From: Burkholderiaceae bacterium
GTDB lineage: Bacteria > Pseudomonadota > Gammaproteobacteria > Burkholderiales > Burkholderiaceae_C
DNA: 64,000 nucleotides
Assembly: GCA_016790575.1 (NCBI GenBank)
Contig: JAEUOU010000030.1
Span: 1-64,000 of the forward strand
Direction: 5' to 3'
Positions 8,501-19,779 of this stretch are shown one piece after another. The stretch's first letter is position 1, and every line of letters starts with the position of its first letter. The notes under the pieces were generated by a model, which worked only from the letters and a program-made list of their open reading frames with translations, ran no database searches and was not told where the DNA came from. The translations under genes were made by a program, and so were the position numbers.

Positions 8501-8506
8501 TACAAT
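8501..8506 (+). promoter_or_regulatory. -10 box (TACAAT) upstream of fkpB
   Basis: TACAAT lies 27 bases before the fkpB ATG in the short divergent gap to radC. No convincing -35 is visible. The same hexamer precedes serS and the tRNA(CAT) gene in this window. Confidence 0.5.
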
Positions 8507-8532
8507 GGCGGGCTCAGTTTATCGGGACTTCC

Positions 8533-8976
8533 ATGACGACTGTTCAACAGGGCTCTTTCCTCACGCTGCACTACCGGCTGGCCGGTCCGGCCGGCGACGT
8601 CATCAACACTTTTGACGGGCCACCGGCCACGCTGTCCATCGGCGCGGGCGAGCTGTCGCCCGCCGTGGAGCAGCGGCTGCTGGGCCTGGAGGAGGGCTGC
8701 CGGGTGCAGTTCGATCTGCCCGCCGGCGAGGCCTTCGGCCCCCGCAACCCCGACATGGTGCAGTGGCTGGCCCGCCGCGAGCTGGACACCATGGGCGACC
8801 CCGACGAGCAGTACACGGTCGGCGACGTGGTGCAGTTCCCCACCCCCGACGGCCGGGGCCGTTTCGCCGGCACGGTGCTGGCGGTGCGTGACGACGGCGC
8901 GCTGCGGCTGGATTTCAACCATCCGCTCGCAGGCCAGCCGGTGACCTTCGAAGTCCACCTGGTGGGGGTGTTGTGA
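8533..8976 (+). CDS. fkpB: FKBP-type peptidyl-prolyl isomerase (SlpA/FkpB)
   Basis: A 147-residue cytoplasmic FKBP of the SlyD/FkpB class. The N-terminal part ([13 protein letters not shown], then [24 protein letters not shown]) is the split FKBP fold, with the inserted-flap chaperone region and the ending [14 protein letters not shown]. It stands directly upstream of ispH, with the stop (8974-8976) sharing one base with the ispH ATG; the fkpB-ispH pairing is the same in E. coli. It assists folding of proline-containing or nascent proteins. Confidence 0.92.
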   Translation: MTTVQQGSFLTLHYRLAGPAGDVINTFDGPPATLSIGAGELSPAVEQRLLGLEEGCRVQFDLPAGEAFGPRNPDMVQWLARRELDTMGDPDEQYTVGDVVQFPTPDGRGRFAGTVLAVRDDGALRLDFNHPLAGQPVTFEVHLVGVL

Positions 8977-9952
8977 TGACCGGCAGCGACCCCGGGGCAC
9001 CGGGCGTCATCCTTCTTGCGGAGCCGCGCGGCTTTTGCGCCGGGGTGGACCGGGCGATCGAAATTGTCGAACGGGCGCTGGCCAAATTCGGCCGGCCCAT
9101 CTACGTGCGCCACGAAATCGTGCACAACACCTATGTGGTGGACGACCTCAAGGCCAAAGGGGCGATCTTCATCGAAGACCTGGCCGAGGTGCCCCCGGGC
9201 GCCACGCTGGTGTTTTCCGCGCACGGGGTGCCCAAGGCGGTCGAGCGCGAGGCCCAGGCGCGGGGGTTTCGGGTGTTCGATGCGACCTGCCCCCTGGTGA
9301 CCAAGGTGCATGTCGAGGTGGCCAAACTGCACCGCGAAGGCTACGAATTCATCATGATCGGCCACAAGGGCCACCCCGAGGTGGAAGGCACCATGGGGCA
9401 GCTGGACAGCGGCATCCACCTGGTCGAGGACGAGGCCGACGTGGCCCGGGTGCGCCCGGCGCAGGAGCGGCTGCTGGCGGTGGTGACCCAGACCACCCTC
9501 AGTGTCGACGATGCCGCCGGCATTCTGGCGGCGGTCAAGGCCCGGTTTCCGGCGGTACGCGAGCCCAAGCAGCAGGATATCTGCTACGCCACACAGAACC
9601 GGCAGGACGCGGTCAAACTGCTCAGCCCGCAGGTTGAACTGGTCATTGTGGTGGGCAGCCCCACCAGTTCCAACAGCAACCGCCTGCGTGAGCTCGCGGC
9701 GCGCCTGGGCACCGAAAGCTACATGGTCGACAACGCGGACGAGCTGCAGCCCGCCTGGTTTGAGGGCAAGACCCGCATCGGCCTGACCGCCGGTGCCTCG
9801 GCGCCCGACGTGCTGGTGCGGCAGGTGATCGAGCGCATCCGCAGTCTGGGCGCTGTGGCGGTGCGCCACCTTCCCGGCATCGAAGAGACGATGAAGTTCC
9901 CGCTGCCCAAGGGCCTGCGGCTGGACGAGGGCGAACCGCTGGAGCATCTTCG

Positions 9953-9956
<4 letters not shown>
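8976..9956 (+). CDS. ispH: 4-hydroxy-3-methylbut-2-enyl diphosphate reductase
   Basis: IspH/LytB, 326 residues, the last enzyme of the MEP isoprenoid pathway, giving IPP and DMAPP. The three cysteines that hold its Fe-S cluster are present in [24 protein letters not shown] and [11 protein letters not shown]. The conserved [14 protein letters not shown] and [12 protein letters not shown] segments are intact. The start is ATG 8976 (a GTG at 8973 is in frame), overlapping the fkpB stop; the stop overlaps the start of the next gene (GTGA at 9953-9956), so the three genes form one tight operon. Confidence 0.97.
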
Positions 9957-12233
<2,277 letters not shown>

Positions 12234-12250
12234 TGCACTGGCGGGCCTGC

Positions 12251-12256
12251 TAGAAT
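12251..12256 (+). promoter_or_regulatory. -10 box (TAGAAT) of tRNA-Ser
   Basis: TAGAAT lies 19 bases before the tRNA 5' end, between serS and the tRNA. No clear -35 is seen; readthrough from serS is also possible. Confidence 0.45.
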
Positions 12257-12275
12257 CACGGGCTTATCACGCTGC

Positions 12276-12367
12276 GGAGAGGTGGCAGAGTGGTCGAATG
12301 CACCGGATTCGAAATCCGGCGTACAGTTTCTACTGTACCGAGGGTTCGAATCCCTCCTTCTCCGCCA
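12276..12367 (+). tRNA. tRNA-Ser(CGA)
   Basis: A class II tRNA of 92 bases with encoded CCA. Acceptor GGAGAGG pairs with CTTCTCC, discriminator G. The anticodon stem CCGGA/TCCGG encloses TTCGAAA, giving anticodon CGA (codon UCG). The long variable arm (GTACAGT..ACTGTAC) and T-loop GGTTCGAATCC are clear. Confidence 0.97.
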
Positions 12368-12410
12368 AAACAAAGGCCTTCTTGCCTGCTCAGCAGGGCC
12401 TGAAAGCGCA

Positions 12411-12438
12411 AAAAGCCCCGCATTGCGGGGCTTTTTTT
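12411..12438. terminator. Bidirectional intrinsic terminator
   Basis: AAAAGCCCCG-catt-GCGGGGCTTTTTTT: a strong GC stem with a T run on both strands. It can stop tRNA-Ser transcription rightward and the response-regulator transcript leftward. Confidence 0.92.
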
Positions 12439-12477
12439 GTGGGCGCTGGCGGCCCGGATCGCAGGAGATGGGCCGCG

Positions 12478-13104
12478 TCAGCCCAGCAGACCGTTTTCCC
12501 GGGCGAAATGCAGGGCCTGGGTGCGGCTGTTGACACCCAGCCGGCGGAACAGCCGCCACAGGTGGACCTTGACCGTGTGTTCGCTGATGTCGAGCTGGCT
12601 GGCGATGTCGCGGTTGCTCAGGCCCTGGTCCAGCATGATGATCAGCTGTTTCTGCCGCTTGGACATTTTGATGCCCTGCCCGCCGCCCGTTCCGGTGGTG
12701 TCTTCGAAGTCGGGTTCGCCGTCGGCAGCGAGCAGTGAGCGCAGCGCCGCCAGGATGTCGCTGGCCGGGCTGGATTTGGAGATGAACACGTCCGCGCCCG
12801 CATCCAGACAGGCGGTCTCGAAATCCTCGGCGGGCGAGGCCGAGACCACCGCCAGGGGTACGTCGGGATACCGGGCGTGTACCTCCAGCACCCCCGAGGT
12901 GCCGACGGCGTCGGGCAGCTTGAGGTCCAGACAGATCAGCGCGGGTGTGCCATGGCGCTCGACCGCTTCGCGCAACGCACCGATATGCGACAGCTCCACA
13001 ATCTGCGCGCCGGCTTTCAGGCGCCGCAACATCATCACCAGGGCCTCCCGCATCAGCGGGTGATCGTCAATGACAAAAAAGCGGGTGCTGTCGATGTTGG
13101 TCAT
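12478..13104 (-). CDS. NarL/FixJ-type response regulator
   Basis: A 208-residue regulator. Receiver domain at about 1-120: acidic pair DD at 13-14, phospho-acceptor Asp60 (ICLDLKLPD), conserved Lys110 (FISKSS). Then a LuxR-type helix-turn-helix from about 145 (MSKRQKQLIIMLDQGLSNRDIASQLDISEHTVKVHLWRLFRRL spanned). No histidine kinase gene is in the window, so it is an orphan here. Its ATG overlaps the stop of trpS (ATGA, 13101-13104), so it is transcribed behind the tRNA synthetase gene. Target genes unknown. Confidence 0.92.
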   Translation of the reverse strand: MTNIDSTRFFVIDDHPLMREALVMMLRRLKAGAQIVELSHIGALREAVERHGTPALICLDLKLPDAVGTSGVLEVHARYPDVPLAVVSASPAEDFETACLDAGADVFISKSSPASDILAALRSLLAADGEPDFEDTTGTGGGQGIKMSKRQKQLIIMLDQGLSNRDIASQLDISEHTVKVHLWRLFRRLGVNSRTQALHFARENGLLG

Positions 13105-14408
13105 GATGCGCGTGCGGCCTCGGCGAGTTGGTCAAGGGCACTCGCTGCGGCCTGGCGTAGTGCGGGGGTGTCATCTTGCAGGTAGGCGGCCTGTTGCGCA
13201 AGGGCTGCGGCGCCACCTTGGGTCAGTGCGGCAATGACCGGGCCTGCGGCCCTGGGCTGTTCGAAGCCACGGCTTTGCAGCAGCACCTGCCCCTGGGCAT
13301 CGGTGAGTTTGAAGTAGAACAGCCCGTCGCGCTCGCGATACTGTTTGAAGGTCGGCAGGCCCGATGCCTTTTCGCGCGCGGGTCGGGCGGCGGTGGCGGG
13401 TTTGGCCACCGAGCGCAAACCCACGGCCTGGCGCAGTTCGGTCATGAAGGGTGCCGAGAGCTGGCGCGCGCGGGCGGCGCCGGCCAGCAAAATCGCTTCG
13501 ATCTGCGCGGGGTTGGCGATCAGGGAGTCATAGCGCTCACGCATCGGCGCCATCTCACGGTCGATTCGCTCGAAAAGCGCCTGTTTGGCATCGCCCCAGG
13601 CAATGCCGTCGCGGAACGCCTGGCGAAAGGCCTCGGTCTCTTGCGCGCTGGCGAAGGCCTGGTAGATCTGGAACAGCGCGCTGCCTTCGGTCTCTTTGGC
13701 CTCGCCGGGTGCGCGGGAGTCGGTGACGATGCCCATGATCTGTTTGCGCAACTGCGCAGCCGGCGCGAACAGGGCAATGGTGTTGTCGTAGCTCTTGCTC
13801 ATCTTGCGCCCGTCCAGGCCGGGCAGTGTGGCCACGGACTCCTCGATGGCCGCCTCGGGCAGCACGAAATGCTCGCCGTAAAGATGGTTGAAGCTCGACG
13901 CCATGTCGCGCGCCATTTCGATGTGCTGGATCTGGTCACGCCCGACCGGAATCTTGTGCGACTTGAACATCAGGATGTCGGCCGCCATCAGCACCGGGTA
14001 CATGAACAGACCGGCTGTGACCTCGCTGTCGGGGTCGGTGCCGGCGGCGGTGTTCTTGTCGACGGCCGCCTTGTAGGCATGGGCACGGTTGAGCAGGCCC
14101 TTGCCGGTCACGCAGGTCAGCAGCCAGGTCAGTTCGGGGATTTCGGGGATGTCGGACTGGCGGTAGAAAAAGACCTTGTCCGGGTTCAGTCCGGCAGCGA
14201 GCCAGCTGGCGGCGATCTCCAGGGTCGATCGCTGGATGCGTGCCGGATCCTCGCACTTGATCAGCGCATGGTAGTCGGCGAGGAAATAGAAGCTTTCGGT
14301 GCCGGCATTCAGGCTGGCGGCCACGGCAGGGCGAATGGCGCCGACGTAGTTGCCCAGGTGGGGGGTGCCGGTGGTGGTGATGCCAGTGAGAACGCGCAGG
14401 GACGACAT
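13101..14408 (-). CDS. trpS: Tryptophan--tRNA ligase with C-terminal extra domain
   Basis: Class I tryptophanyl-tRNA synthetase, 435 residues, about 100 longer than the usual ~330. The HIGH-like motif is GTPHLGNYVG near residue 14, the KMSKS loop is intact (GRKMSKSYDN near 203), and GRDQIQHIEMARD is the tryptophan-site segment. After about residue 345 comes an alanine-rich linker and a small module (FYFKLTDAQGQVLLQSRGF) that resembles the YegP/DUF1508 repeat, followed by an alanine/glutamine-rich tail. The function of this tail is unknown. Gene order is trpS then the response regulator, with a 4-base overlap; a site-2 protease gene lies 19 bases upstream. Confidence 0.95.
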   Translation of the reverse strand: MSSLRVLTGITTTGTPHLGNYVGAIRPAVAASLNAGTESFYFLADYHALIKCEDPARIQRSTLEIAASWLAAGLNPDKVFFYRQSDIPEIPELTWLLTCVTGKGLLNRAHAYKAAVDKNTAAGTDPDSEVTAGLFMYPVLMAADILMFKSHKIPVGRDQIQHIEMARDMASSFNHLYGEHFVLPEAAIEESVATLPGLDGRKMSKSYDNTIALFAPAAQLRKQIMGIVTDSRAPGEAKETEGSALFQIYQAFASAQETEAFRQAFRDGIAWGDAKQALFERIDREMAPMRERYDSLIANPAQIEAILLAGAARARQLSAPFMTELRQAVGLRSVAKPATAARPAREKASGLPTFKQYRERDGLFYFKLTDAQGQVLLQSRGFEQPRAAGPVIAALTQGGAAALAQQAAYLQDDTPALRQAAASALDQLAEAARAS

Positions 14409-14427
14409 GGAAAAATTCAGGGGAAAG

Positions 14428-15096
14428 TCAGCGAAGAATCAGGGTCAGCGGGGTAAGGACCAGTTCCAGCAGGCCGTAGGTGAGTGCCATCAGGGGTTGC
14501 ATCCACAGGGTGCTGACCACACCGGCGAGTACCAGCGCCATGACAATGAAAAAGCCCCAGGGTTCGACACGGGAGAGCAGCTCGGCCTGGCGCCAGGGCA
14601 ACAGGCCCACCAGGATGCGCCCGCCGTCCAGGGGTGGCAGCGGAAACAGGTTGAAGACGAACATGACGACGTTGACCAGGATGCCGGCCTGCGCCATCTT
14701 GACGAAAAACGGCTCGTCCACACCCGCCGCGCGCAGTCCGTGCAGCGCAATGGCCCACAACAGGGCTTGCGCGAGATTGGAACCCGGGCCGGCCAGTGCC
14801 ACCCAGATCATGTCGCGTTTCGGATGGCGCAGATTGCCGAATCGCACCGGCACCGGTTTGGCGTAACCGAACAGGAAGGCGCCGCCGGTGGCCACATACA
14901 ACAGCAGGGGCATCGCGATGGTGCCCAGCGGGTCGATATGGGGCAGCGGATTGAGGGTGACACGCCCCATCGCCCAGGCGGTGTTGTCACCGAAATGGCG
15001 GGCCGCATAGCCATGGGCTGCTTCGTGCACCGTGATGGCGAACAACACGGGCAGTGCAAAAATCGAAACGGTCTGAATAAGTGAGGCGAGGTCCAC
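14428..15096 (-). CDS. Site-2 protease family (M50) membrane metalloprotease
   Basis: A 222-residue integral membrane protein of about five or six helices. The zinc motif is HEAAHG near residue 24 (HExxH) and the second metal segment is FPLPPLDGGRIL near 165, both inside membrane helices, as in intramembrane proteases. No PDZ domain, so it is the small rhomboid-like/SpoIVFB-type group. It could cleave membrane-bound substrates; the substrate is unknown. It sits between yciO-like and trpS on the same strand, an arrangement common in related bacteria. Confidence 0.92.
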   Translation of the reverse strand: MDLASLIQTVSIFALPVLFAITVHEAAHGYAARHFGDNTAWAMGRVTLNPLPHIDPLGTIAMPLLLYVATGGAFLFGYAKPVPVRFGNLRHPKRDMIWVALAGPGSNLAQALLWAIALHGLRAAGVDEPFFVKMAQAGILVNVVMFVFNLFPLPPLDGGRILVGLLPWRQAELLSRVEPWGFFIVMALVLAGVVSTLWMQPLMALTYGLLELVLTPLTLILR

Positions 15097-15131
15097 CGGG
15101 CGATTGTCTCAGAGCGGCGCCGCGGGCCCGG

Positions 15132-15755
15132 TCACAGTCCCAGCACGGCCGGGTCGCCCCGACCATGGCGCATCAGCACGGGCTCGTCGCCGCTGAGGTC
15201 GACGACGGTGGTTGGCGCCAGCGGACAGGCACCGGCATCGACCACGGCGGCCAGGCCGCGATCAAAGCGCTCCAGAATGTCGGTGGCATCGTTCAGCGGT
15301 TCCTGCGCGTCCGGGGGAATGAGTGTTGTGGCCAGCAGTGGCGCGCCATGCAGTTCGAGCAGGGCCTGCAACGTACGGTGGTCGGGCACACGCAGGCCGA
15401 TGGTTTTGCGCTGCGGGTGGCTCAGCCGCCGCGGGACCTCTTTGGTGGCCTCCAGGATGAAGGTGAAAGGCCCCGGCGTGCCGAGCTTGACCTGCCGGAA
15501 CTGGCGGTTGTCCACCCGTGCATAGGTCGACAGGTCGCGCAGGTCCCGACATAACAAGGTCAGATGGTGCTTTTCGTCAATGCCGCGGATGCGACGCAGC
15601 TGGTCTGCGGCGTTGCGATCGTCCAGGTGGCAGGCCAGGGCATAGCTGGAGTCGGTCGGCAGCGCGATGACACCGCCTTTTTCCAGCAACTGCACGGCCT
15701 GCTTGAGCAGCCGCACTTGCGGGTTGTCGGGGTGAATGATGAAATGCTGAGCCAT
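15132..15755 (-). CDS. YrdC/Sua5-domain protein (YciO type)
   Basis: A 207-residue protein of the TsaC/Sua5/YciO superfamily. The core GGVIALPTDSSYALACHL..RRIRGIDEKHHLTLLCRDL is the ATP/threonine-bicarbonate-binding fold of threonylcarbamoyl-AMP synthases. It is most like the YciO branch (PTDSSYAL rather than PTDTVYGL). Whether it makes t6A precursor or has a different role is not certain. It lies in a run with the PHP phosphatase gene, echoing the E. coli yciO-yciV pairing. Confidence 0.88.
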   Translation of the reverse strand: MAQHFIIHPDNPQVRLLKQAVQLLEKGGVIALPTDSSYALACHLDDRNAADQLRRIRGIDEKHHLTLLCRDLRDLSTYARVDNRQFRQVKLGTPGPFTFILEATKEVPRRLSHPQRKTIGLRVPDHRTLQALLELHGAPLLATTLIPPDAQEPLNDATDILERFDRGLAAVVDAGACPLAPTTVVDLSGDEPVLMRHGRGDPAVLGL

Positions 15756-15806
15756 GTCGCGAGTGTAGGCGCGCCGGCGGGGGCCTGACCAGCCGGGCCG
15801 TCGCGC

Positions 15807-16661
15807 TCAGTGAACGCGGTGGGCCAGCAAGGTCCACACCGGGGTCAGATCGGCGGGCAACGGGGGCAGACTGCCCAGATCGGTATGGCTTTCGTCGGGG
15901 CTGTGGAAATCACTGCCGCGCGAAGCCGCAAGGCTGAACTCCCGGGCCATCGCGGCGTACTTCAGGGCCTCCTGAGCCGAATGGCTGCCGGTGACCACTT
16001 CGACGCCCTGGCCGCCATGGGCCTTGAATTCGGTGAACAGCGCGTATTCTTCATTGGCGCTGAAGCCGTAACGGGCCGGGTGGGCAATCACGGCCATGCC
16101 GCCGGCGCGAACGATCCAGCCCACCGCGTCACCCAGGCGGGCCCAGCGATGGGGCACGAAACCGGGCTTGCCCTCGGTGAGGAATCGGCGGAAGACTTCG
16201 TAGGTGTCGCGGCAGACACCGCTTTCGACCAGGTATCGTGCGAAATGGGTGCGCGATATCAGCTCGGGGTTTCCGGCGTACCGCAGGGCGCCTTCATACG
16301 CGCCGCAAATGCCCACCCGTTCCAGGCTGGCGGCCATGTCGCGGGCGCGTTCGCCACGACCCCCGCGGGTGCGTACCAGTCCGTCGCGCAGATCGGCATC
16401 GTCAGCGTCAAAGCCCAGGCCGACGATGTGCACGGTCTGGTCGGCAAATGTGACGGAGATTTCGGTGCCGGTCAGGTAACCGATGCCCTCGGCCCGCGCT
16501 GCGGCCATGGCGCGGTGCTGGCCACCGATTTCGTCATGGTCGGTCAGTGCCCACAGGTCGACGCCGCGCGCGGCGGCACGGGCCGCCAGGGCTTCCGGGG
16601 TCAAGGTGCCGTCCGACACCACGGAATGGCAATGCAGGTCGGCGTTGAGGGTCGAGTTCAC
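15807..16661 (-). CDS. PHP-domain phosphatase (RNase AM / 3',5'-nucleoside bisphosphate phosphatase)
   Basis: A 284-residue PHP-family metal enzyme. Metal ligands are visible in DLHCHSVVSDGTLTP (residues 8-22), ALTDHDEIGG near 40, GTEISV near 65, AHPARYG near 190 and SDFHSPDE near 253. The family (E. coli YciV, Chromobacterium CV1693) removes 3'-phosphate from pAp-like dinucleotides and degrades short 5'-phosphorylated RNAs. The ATG start has no competing upstream start. It is the first gene of the leftward run that continues with yciO. Confidence 0.9.
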   Translation of the reverse strand: MNSTLNADLHCHSVVSDGTLTPEALAARAAARGVDLWALTDHDEIGGQHRAMAAARAEGIGYLTGTEISVTFADQTVHIVGLGFDADDADLRDGLVRTRGGRGERARDMAASLERVGICGAYEGALRYAGNPELISRTHFARYLVESGVCRDTYEVFRRFLTEGKPGFVPHRWARLGDAVGWIVRAGGMAVIAHPARYGFSANEEYALFTEFKAHGGQGVEVVTGSHSAQEALKYAAMAREFSLAASRGSDFHSPDESHTDLGSLPPLPADLTPVWTLLAHRVH

Positions 16662-16745
16662 GACTGCATTCTAGGCGGGGCGGACCTACCATGGTGTCTG
16701 CCGGGTCTTGCGGGAGGGTCGGACCGATCCGGGTGCGGAAATTCA

Positions 16746-16803
16746 GAAAAAAAGGCCAATACCCAGCGTAAAAAGGTCTTTGTTCGCTATATTTTATATA
16801 GCT
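16746..16803 (+). repeat. Dispersed ~55-bp repeat, copy 3
   Basis: Reads GGCCAATACCCAGCGTAAAA then AGGTC and ends in the best hairpin of the set, GCTATAT-ttt-ATATAGC. It lies in the 160-base gap between the amidase stop (16822, minus) and the start region of the PHP phosphatase (16661, minus). Confidence 0.9.
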
Positions 16804-16821
16804 TAATCGACGGGCTGCCCG

Positions 16822-18219
16822 TCAGGCGGACAGCGCGGGCACGGGCAGCGGGCCCCGAAGCGCTTCGATCAGGGCGCTCAGTCGCAGCACGCCGGCATCA
16901 TCGAAGCGGGCGCCGGCGATCTGGACGCCGATGGGCAGCCCGTCTTCGGTGACACCGACCGGAATGGACGCCGCCGGCTGCTCGGACATGTTGAACGGCA
17001 CCGTAAAGGCGATGTGTTCCAGCGGCCGCAACGGGTCGTTGGTGGGCGAGGCCCAATCGGCCGGCGGTGGCGAGACCGGGGCGGTCGGTGAAAGCACAAA
17101 GTCGAACGGTGCGCAGGCCCGGTGGGTGCTGACCCGCGTGAGGTGAAACTGGCTGACCGCGTCGTAGACCTGCACGCCTGTCATGTTGCTGGCGCTTTCC
17201 GCCCAGGCGCGGATGTACGGCAACACGCGTTGGCGCCGCCCCTCGGGAAGGGCCGAAAGCTCACGCAAGCAGCGCATCCGCCAGAAACGGTCCATGCCGT
17301 CGAGCATTTCCCGGGTGAAAAATGGCGCCATGGGAATGATCTGGGCGCCCGCGCGGGCGAGGGAATCGGCCGTCTTCTGCACGGCTGCCACGATTGCGGG
17401 CTCGACGGCCAGACCACAGCCGGCGTCGAGCAGCAGACCGATGCGCAGGCCGCGCAGCGCCGTGGAATCCAGGGCGGGAAGACTCCAGTCGATGTCCTGG
17501 GGTGGCAGGTTCATGCAATCGCGGCGATCGGGCCGGCTCAGGCTGGCCATGAGGAGCGCCGCATCCGCCACGGTTCGGGTCATGGGGCCGGCGACTCGGC
17601 CGGTGTAAGGCGGGTCGATGGGGATGCGACCCAGGCTGGGTTTGAGCCCGAAAACCCCACACCAGGCGGCGGGCAGCCGGATCGAGCCACCGATGTCGGT
17701 TCCCAGATGCAAGGGCCCGTAGGCGGCGGCGGCAGCAGCCCCGGCGCCGGCGCTGCTGCCGCCCGGGGTGCGCATGGTGTCCCACGGGTTGCGTGACAGC
17801 GCATGGAAACTTGACAGGCCTGACGTCAGCATGCCGTAGTCGGGCATGGTGGTCTTGGCCAGCACGATGGCGCCGGCCTCACGCAGTCGCGCCGCCGGCG
17901 GGCTGTCGGCCACGGCCGGCTCCAGGGTGGTGGCTGCCGTTCCCATGGGGACCGGGTCGCCGGCCGTTGCGATGTTCTCCTTCAGGGTGACCGGCACGCC
18001 GTCCAGCGGACCCTGGGGGGAGCCCATGCGCCAGCGCTGTTCGGACGCACGGGCTGCGGCGAGGGCCGCGTCCGGAAAGAGGAGCCAGCAGGCGCGCAGT
18101 TGCGGTTCGCAGCGGTCGATGTGGTTGAGGGTGTCGCGTACCACCTCGACGGGCGACACATCCCCCGCGCGGTAACGGGCCAGCAGCGTGCGCGCGTCCA
18201 GCCGGTGCAGTGCGCTCAT
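16822..18219 (-). CDS. Amidase-signature family hydrolase
   Basis: A 465-residue amidase-signature enzyme. The Ser-cisSer-Lys catalytic set is readable: Lys in VTLKENIATAG near 80, the serine pair in TPGGSSAGAG near 155, and the nucleophile serine in TDIGGSIRLP near 180. It hydrolyses amide bonds of small molecules; the substrate is not predictable from sequence. It is the last gene of the Dpp-type importer operon (4 bases after the solute-binding protein gene), which suggests that it hydrolyses whatever the importer brings in, for example an amide or small peptide derivative. Confidence 0.9.
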   Translation of the reverse strand: MSALHRLDARTLLARYRAGDVSPVEVVRDTLNHIDRCEPQLRACWLLFPDAALAAARASEQRWRMGSPQGPLDGVPVTLKENIATAGDPVPMGTAATTLEPAVADSPPAARLREAGAIVLAKTTMPDYGMLTSGLSSFHALSRNPWDTMRTPGGSSAGAGAAAAAAYGPLHLGTDIGGSIRLPAAWCGVFGLKPSLGRIPIDPPYTGRVAGPMTRTVADAALLMASLSRPDRRDCMNLPPQDIDWSLPALDSTALRGLRIGLLLDAGCGLAVEPAIVAAVQKTADSLARAGAQIIPMAPFFTREMLDGMDRFWRMRCLRELSALPEGRRQRVLPYIRAWAESASNMTGVQVYDAVSQFHLTRVSTHRACAPFDFVLSPTAPVSPPPADWASPTNDPLRPLEHIAFTVPFNMSEQPAASIPVGVTEDGLPIGVQIAGARFDDAGVLRLSALIEALRGPLPVPALSA

Positions 18220-18223
18220 GCGC

Positions 18224-19717
18224 TCAGGCCCAGGCCAGTGCGGACAGATCGTTGACGAAGATGGGCATGTCTTTCCACAGGCCCTTGATGCGCGCGTTCG
18301 CCACCGTGATCCACTGTGGCTGGTACAGGAATGCGTGGGCCGCGTCTTGCGCGATCAGGCGCTGGGCTTCGCCAAGATGGCGTGCCCGGTCGGCATCGCG
18401 CGGGGAGTTGTTGATTTTGTTGAAGATTTCGTTGAAGCGCGCCGACTCGTAACCCCAGTAATAGCCCGGTTTGGCAAAGTTGCCCAGATCAAACGGCTCG
18501 ACATGGGCAATCAGGGTCATGTCATAGGCCTTGTTGCCGTAAACGGTACTCAGCCATTGCGCCCATTCGACGTTTTGCAGTTTCGCCACGATGCCCACTT
18601 TGGCCAGCTGCGCGGCGATGACTTCGCCACCCTGGCGGGCGTAGGGCGGTGGGGGCAGGATCAGGCTGAGCTCCAGCGGCGTCTTGATGCCCGCTTCGGA
18701 CAGCAGGGCGCGGGCCTTGTCCGGCTGGAACGGGTTGATGCCGGTGGTATCGACATAGCCGAAGGCGCCAGGCACGTAATGGCTGCCGATCGGCACCCCG
18801 AAACCGTCGGCAGCGCCGGTGATGACGGCCTTGCGGTCGATCGCCGCCGAAATGGCGCGTCGGACCCGCACATCGTCAAGCGGCTTCTTTTTGTTGTTCA
18901 ACGCCAGGATGGTCTTGGCACGCGAGCCGCTGACGACGATCTGGAATCGTTTGTCGCGACGGAACTGCTCAAGACTGCGCGCGGCGGCGACGCGGGCGAA
19001 GATGTCCACATCGCCCGCGAGCAGCGCGGCCACTTGCGCCGCGGGATCGGAGATGAAGCGGAATGTGGCCCGACGCATGGTGATCGAGCCGGCCTGGCGG
19101 AAGCCTTCCCAGGCCGCCAGTGAGATCGACGCGCCTTTGGTCCAGCTGTCAAGGCGATAGGGCCCCGTGCCGACGGGGCGGGTTGCATTGGTGTCCACGC
19201 TTTTGGGCTCCACCATGATCGCGGTGGCCTGCCCCAAAAGGAAAAGGAAGTCGGGGTTGACCTCTTTGTTGATCAGCACAACGGTGTGTTCGTCGATCAC
19301 ACCGATGCTGTCGATGGCAGCGAAGGTGCGTTTGTCCTTGTTGGTGCTTTTTTCGCCGGCTGCGCGTTCAAAGGCGAACTTGACGGTGGCGGCATTGAAC
19401 GGCTCACCGTTGTGGAAACGTACCCCCTTGCGAAGGCGGAAGGTGTAGGTGCGCAGGTCGGGCGATACTTCCCAGCGTTCTGCCAGCAGGGGCGAGACGC
19501 TGCCGTCGGAGTTGATTTTCGTGAGGGTCTCGAAAACGTTGTACAGAACCACCTCGGCGATGGCCGATGCCGCACCTGCGGTCGGATCCAGCCCCGGGGG
19601 CTCCAGAGTCATGGCAAGGACGACAGCGTTTTTGCGCCCCTGAGCAGTGGCACCGAGCGGCAACGTGCCCAGCGTGGTAGCGGCCAGGGTTCCGATGGCG
19701 AATTCCCGACGAAGCAT
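18224..19717 (-). CDS. ABC transporter substrate-binding protein, family 5 (Dpp/Opp type)
   Basis: A 497-residue extracytoplasmic binding protein of the SBP_bac_5 family for peptides, nickel, glutathione or similar. The start is ATG 19717, with an AGGAG ribosome site just upstream. The signal peptide has a twin-arginine look (LRREFAIGTLAATTLG...GATAQ). Family hallmarks: YNVFETLTKIN..GSVSPLLAERWEVSPD and TYTFRLRKGVRFHNGEPF. It is the fifth gene of the operon, after the two ATPases, and it reads straight into the amidase gene. The Tat export signal is inference from the RR pair. Confidence 0.92.
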   Translation of the reverse strand: MLRREFAIGTLAATTLGTLPLGATAQGRKNAVVLAMTLEPPGLDPTAGAASAIAEVVLYNVFETLTKINSDGSVSPLLAERWEVSPDLRTYTFRLRKGVRFHNGEPFNAATVKFAFERAAGEKSTNKDKRTFAAIDSIGVIDEHTVVLINKEVNPDFLFLLGQATAIMVEPKSVDTNATRPVGTGPYRLDSWTKGASISLAAWEGFRQAGSITMRRATFRFISDPAAQVAALLAGDVDIFARVAAARSLEQFRRDKRFQIVVSGSRAKTILALNNKKKPLDDVRVRRAISAAIDRKAVITGAADGFGVPIGSHYVPGAFGYVDTTGINPFQPDKARALLSEAGIKTPLELSLILPPPPYARQGGEVIAAQLAKVGIVAKLQNVEWAQWLSTVYGNKAYDMTLIAHVEPFDLGNFAKPGYYWGYESARFNEIFNKINNSPRDADRARHLGEAQRLIAQDAAHAFLYQPQWITVANARIKGLWKDMPIFVNDLSALAWA

Positions 19718-19779
19718 GGTGATCTCCTGTGAAGGGGCCCCATGGTAGCCAAAGTGGCGAGGTGTTGCGGGGGCGCTGA

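Noticed and set aside
7183-8532. Long plus-strand frame running into fkpB from the left
   Set aside because: The part before 8533 is the complement of Smr and radC; the real fkpB start is the ATG at 8533 with a nearby -10 box.
13176-14456. Long plus-strand open frame opposite trpS
   Set aside because: Shadow of trpS; no motifs, and trpS is fully supported.
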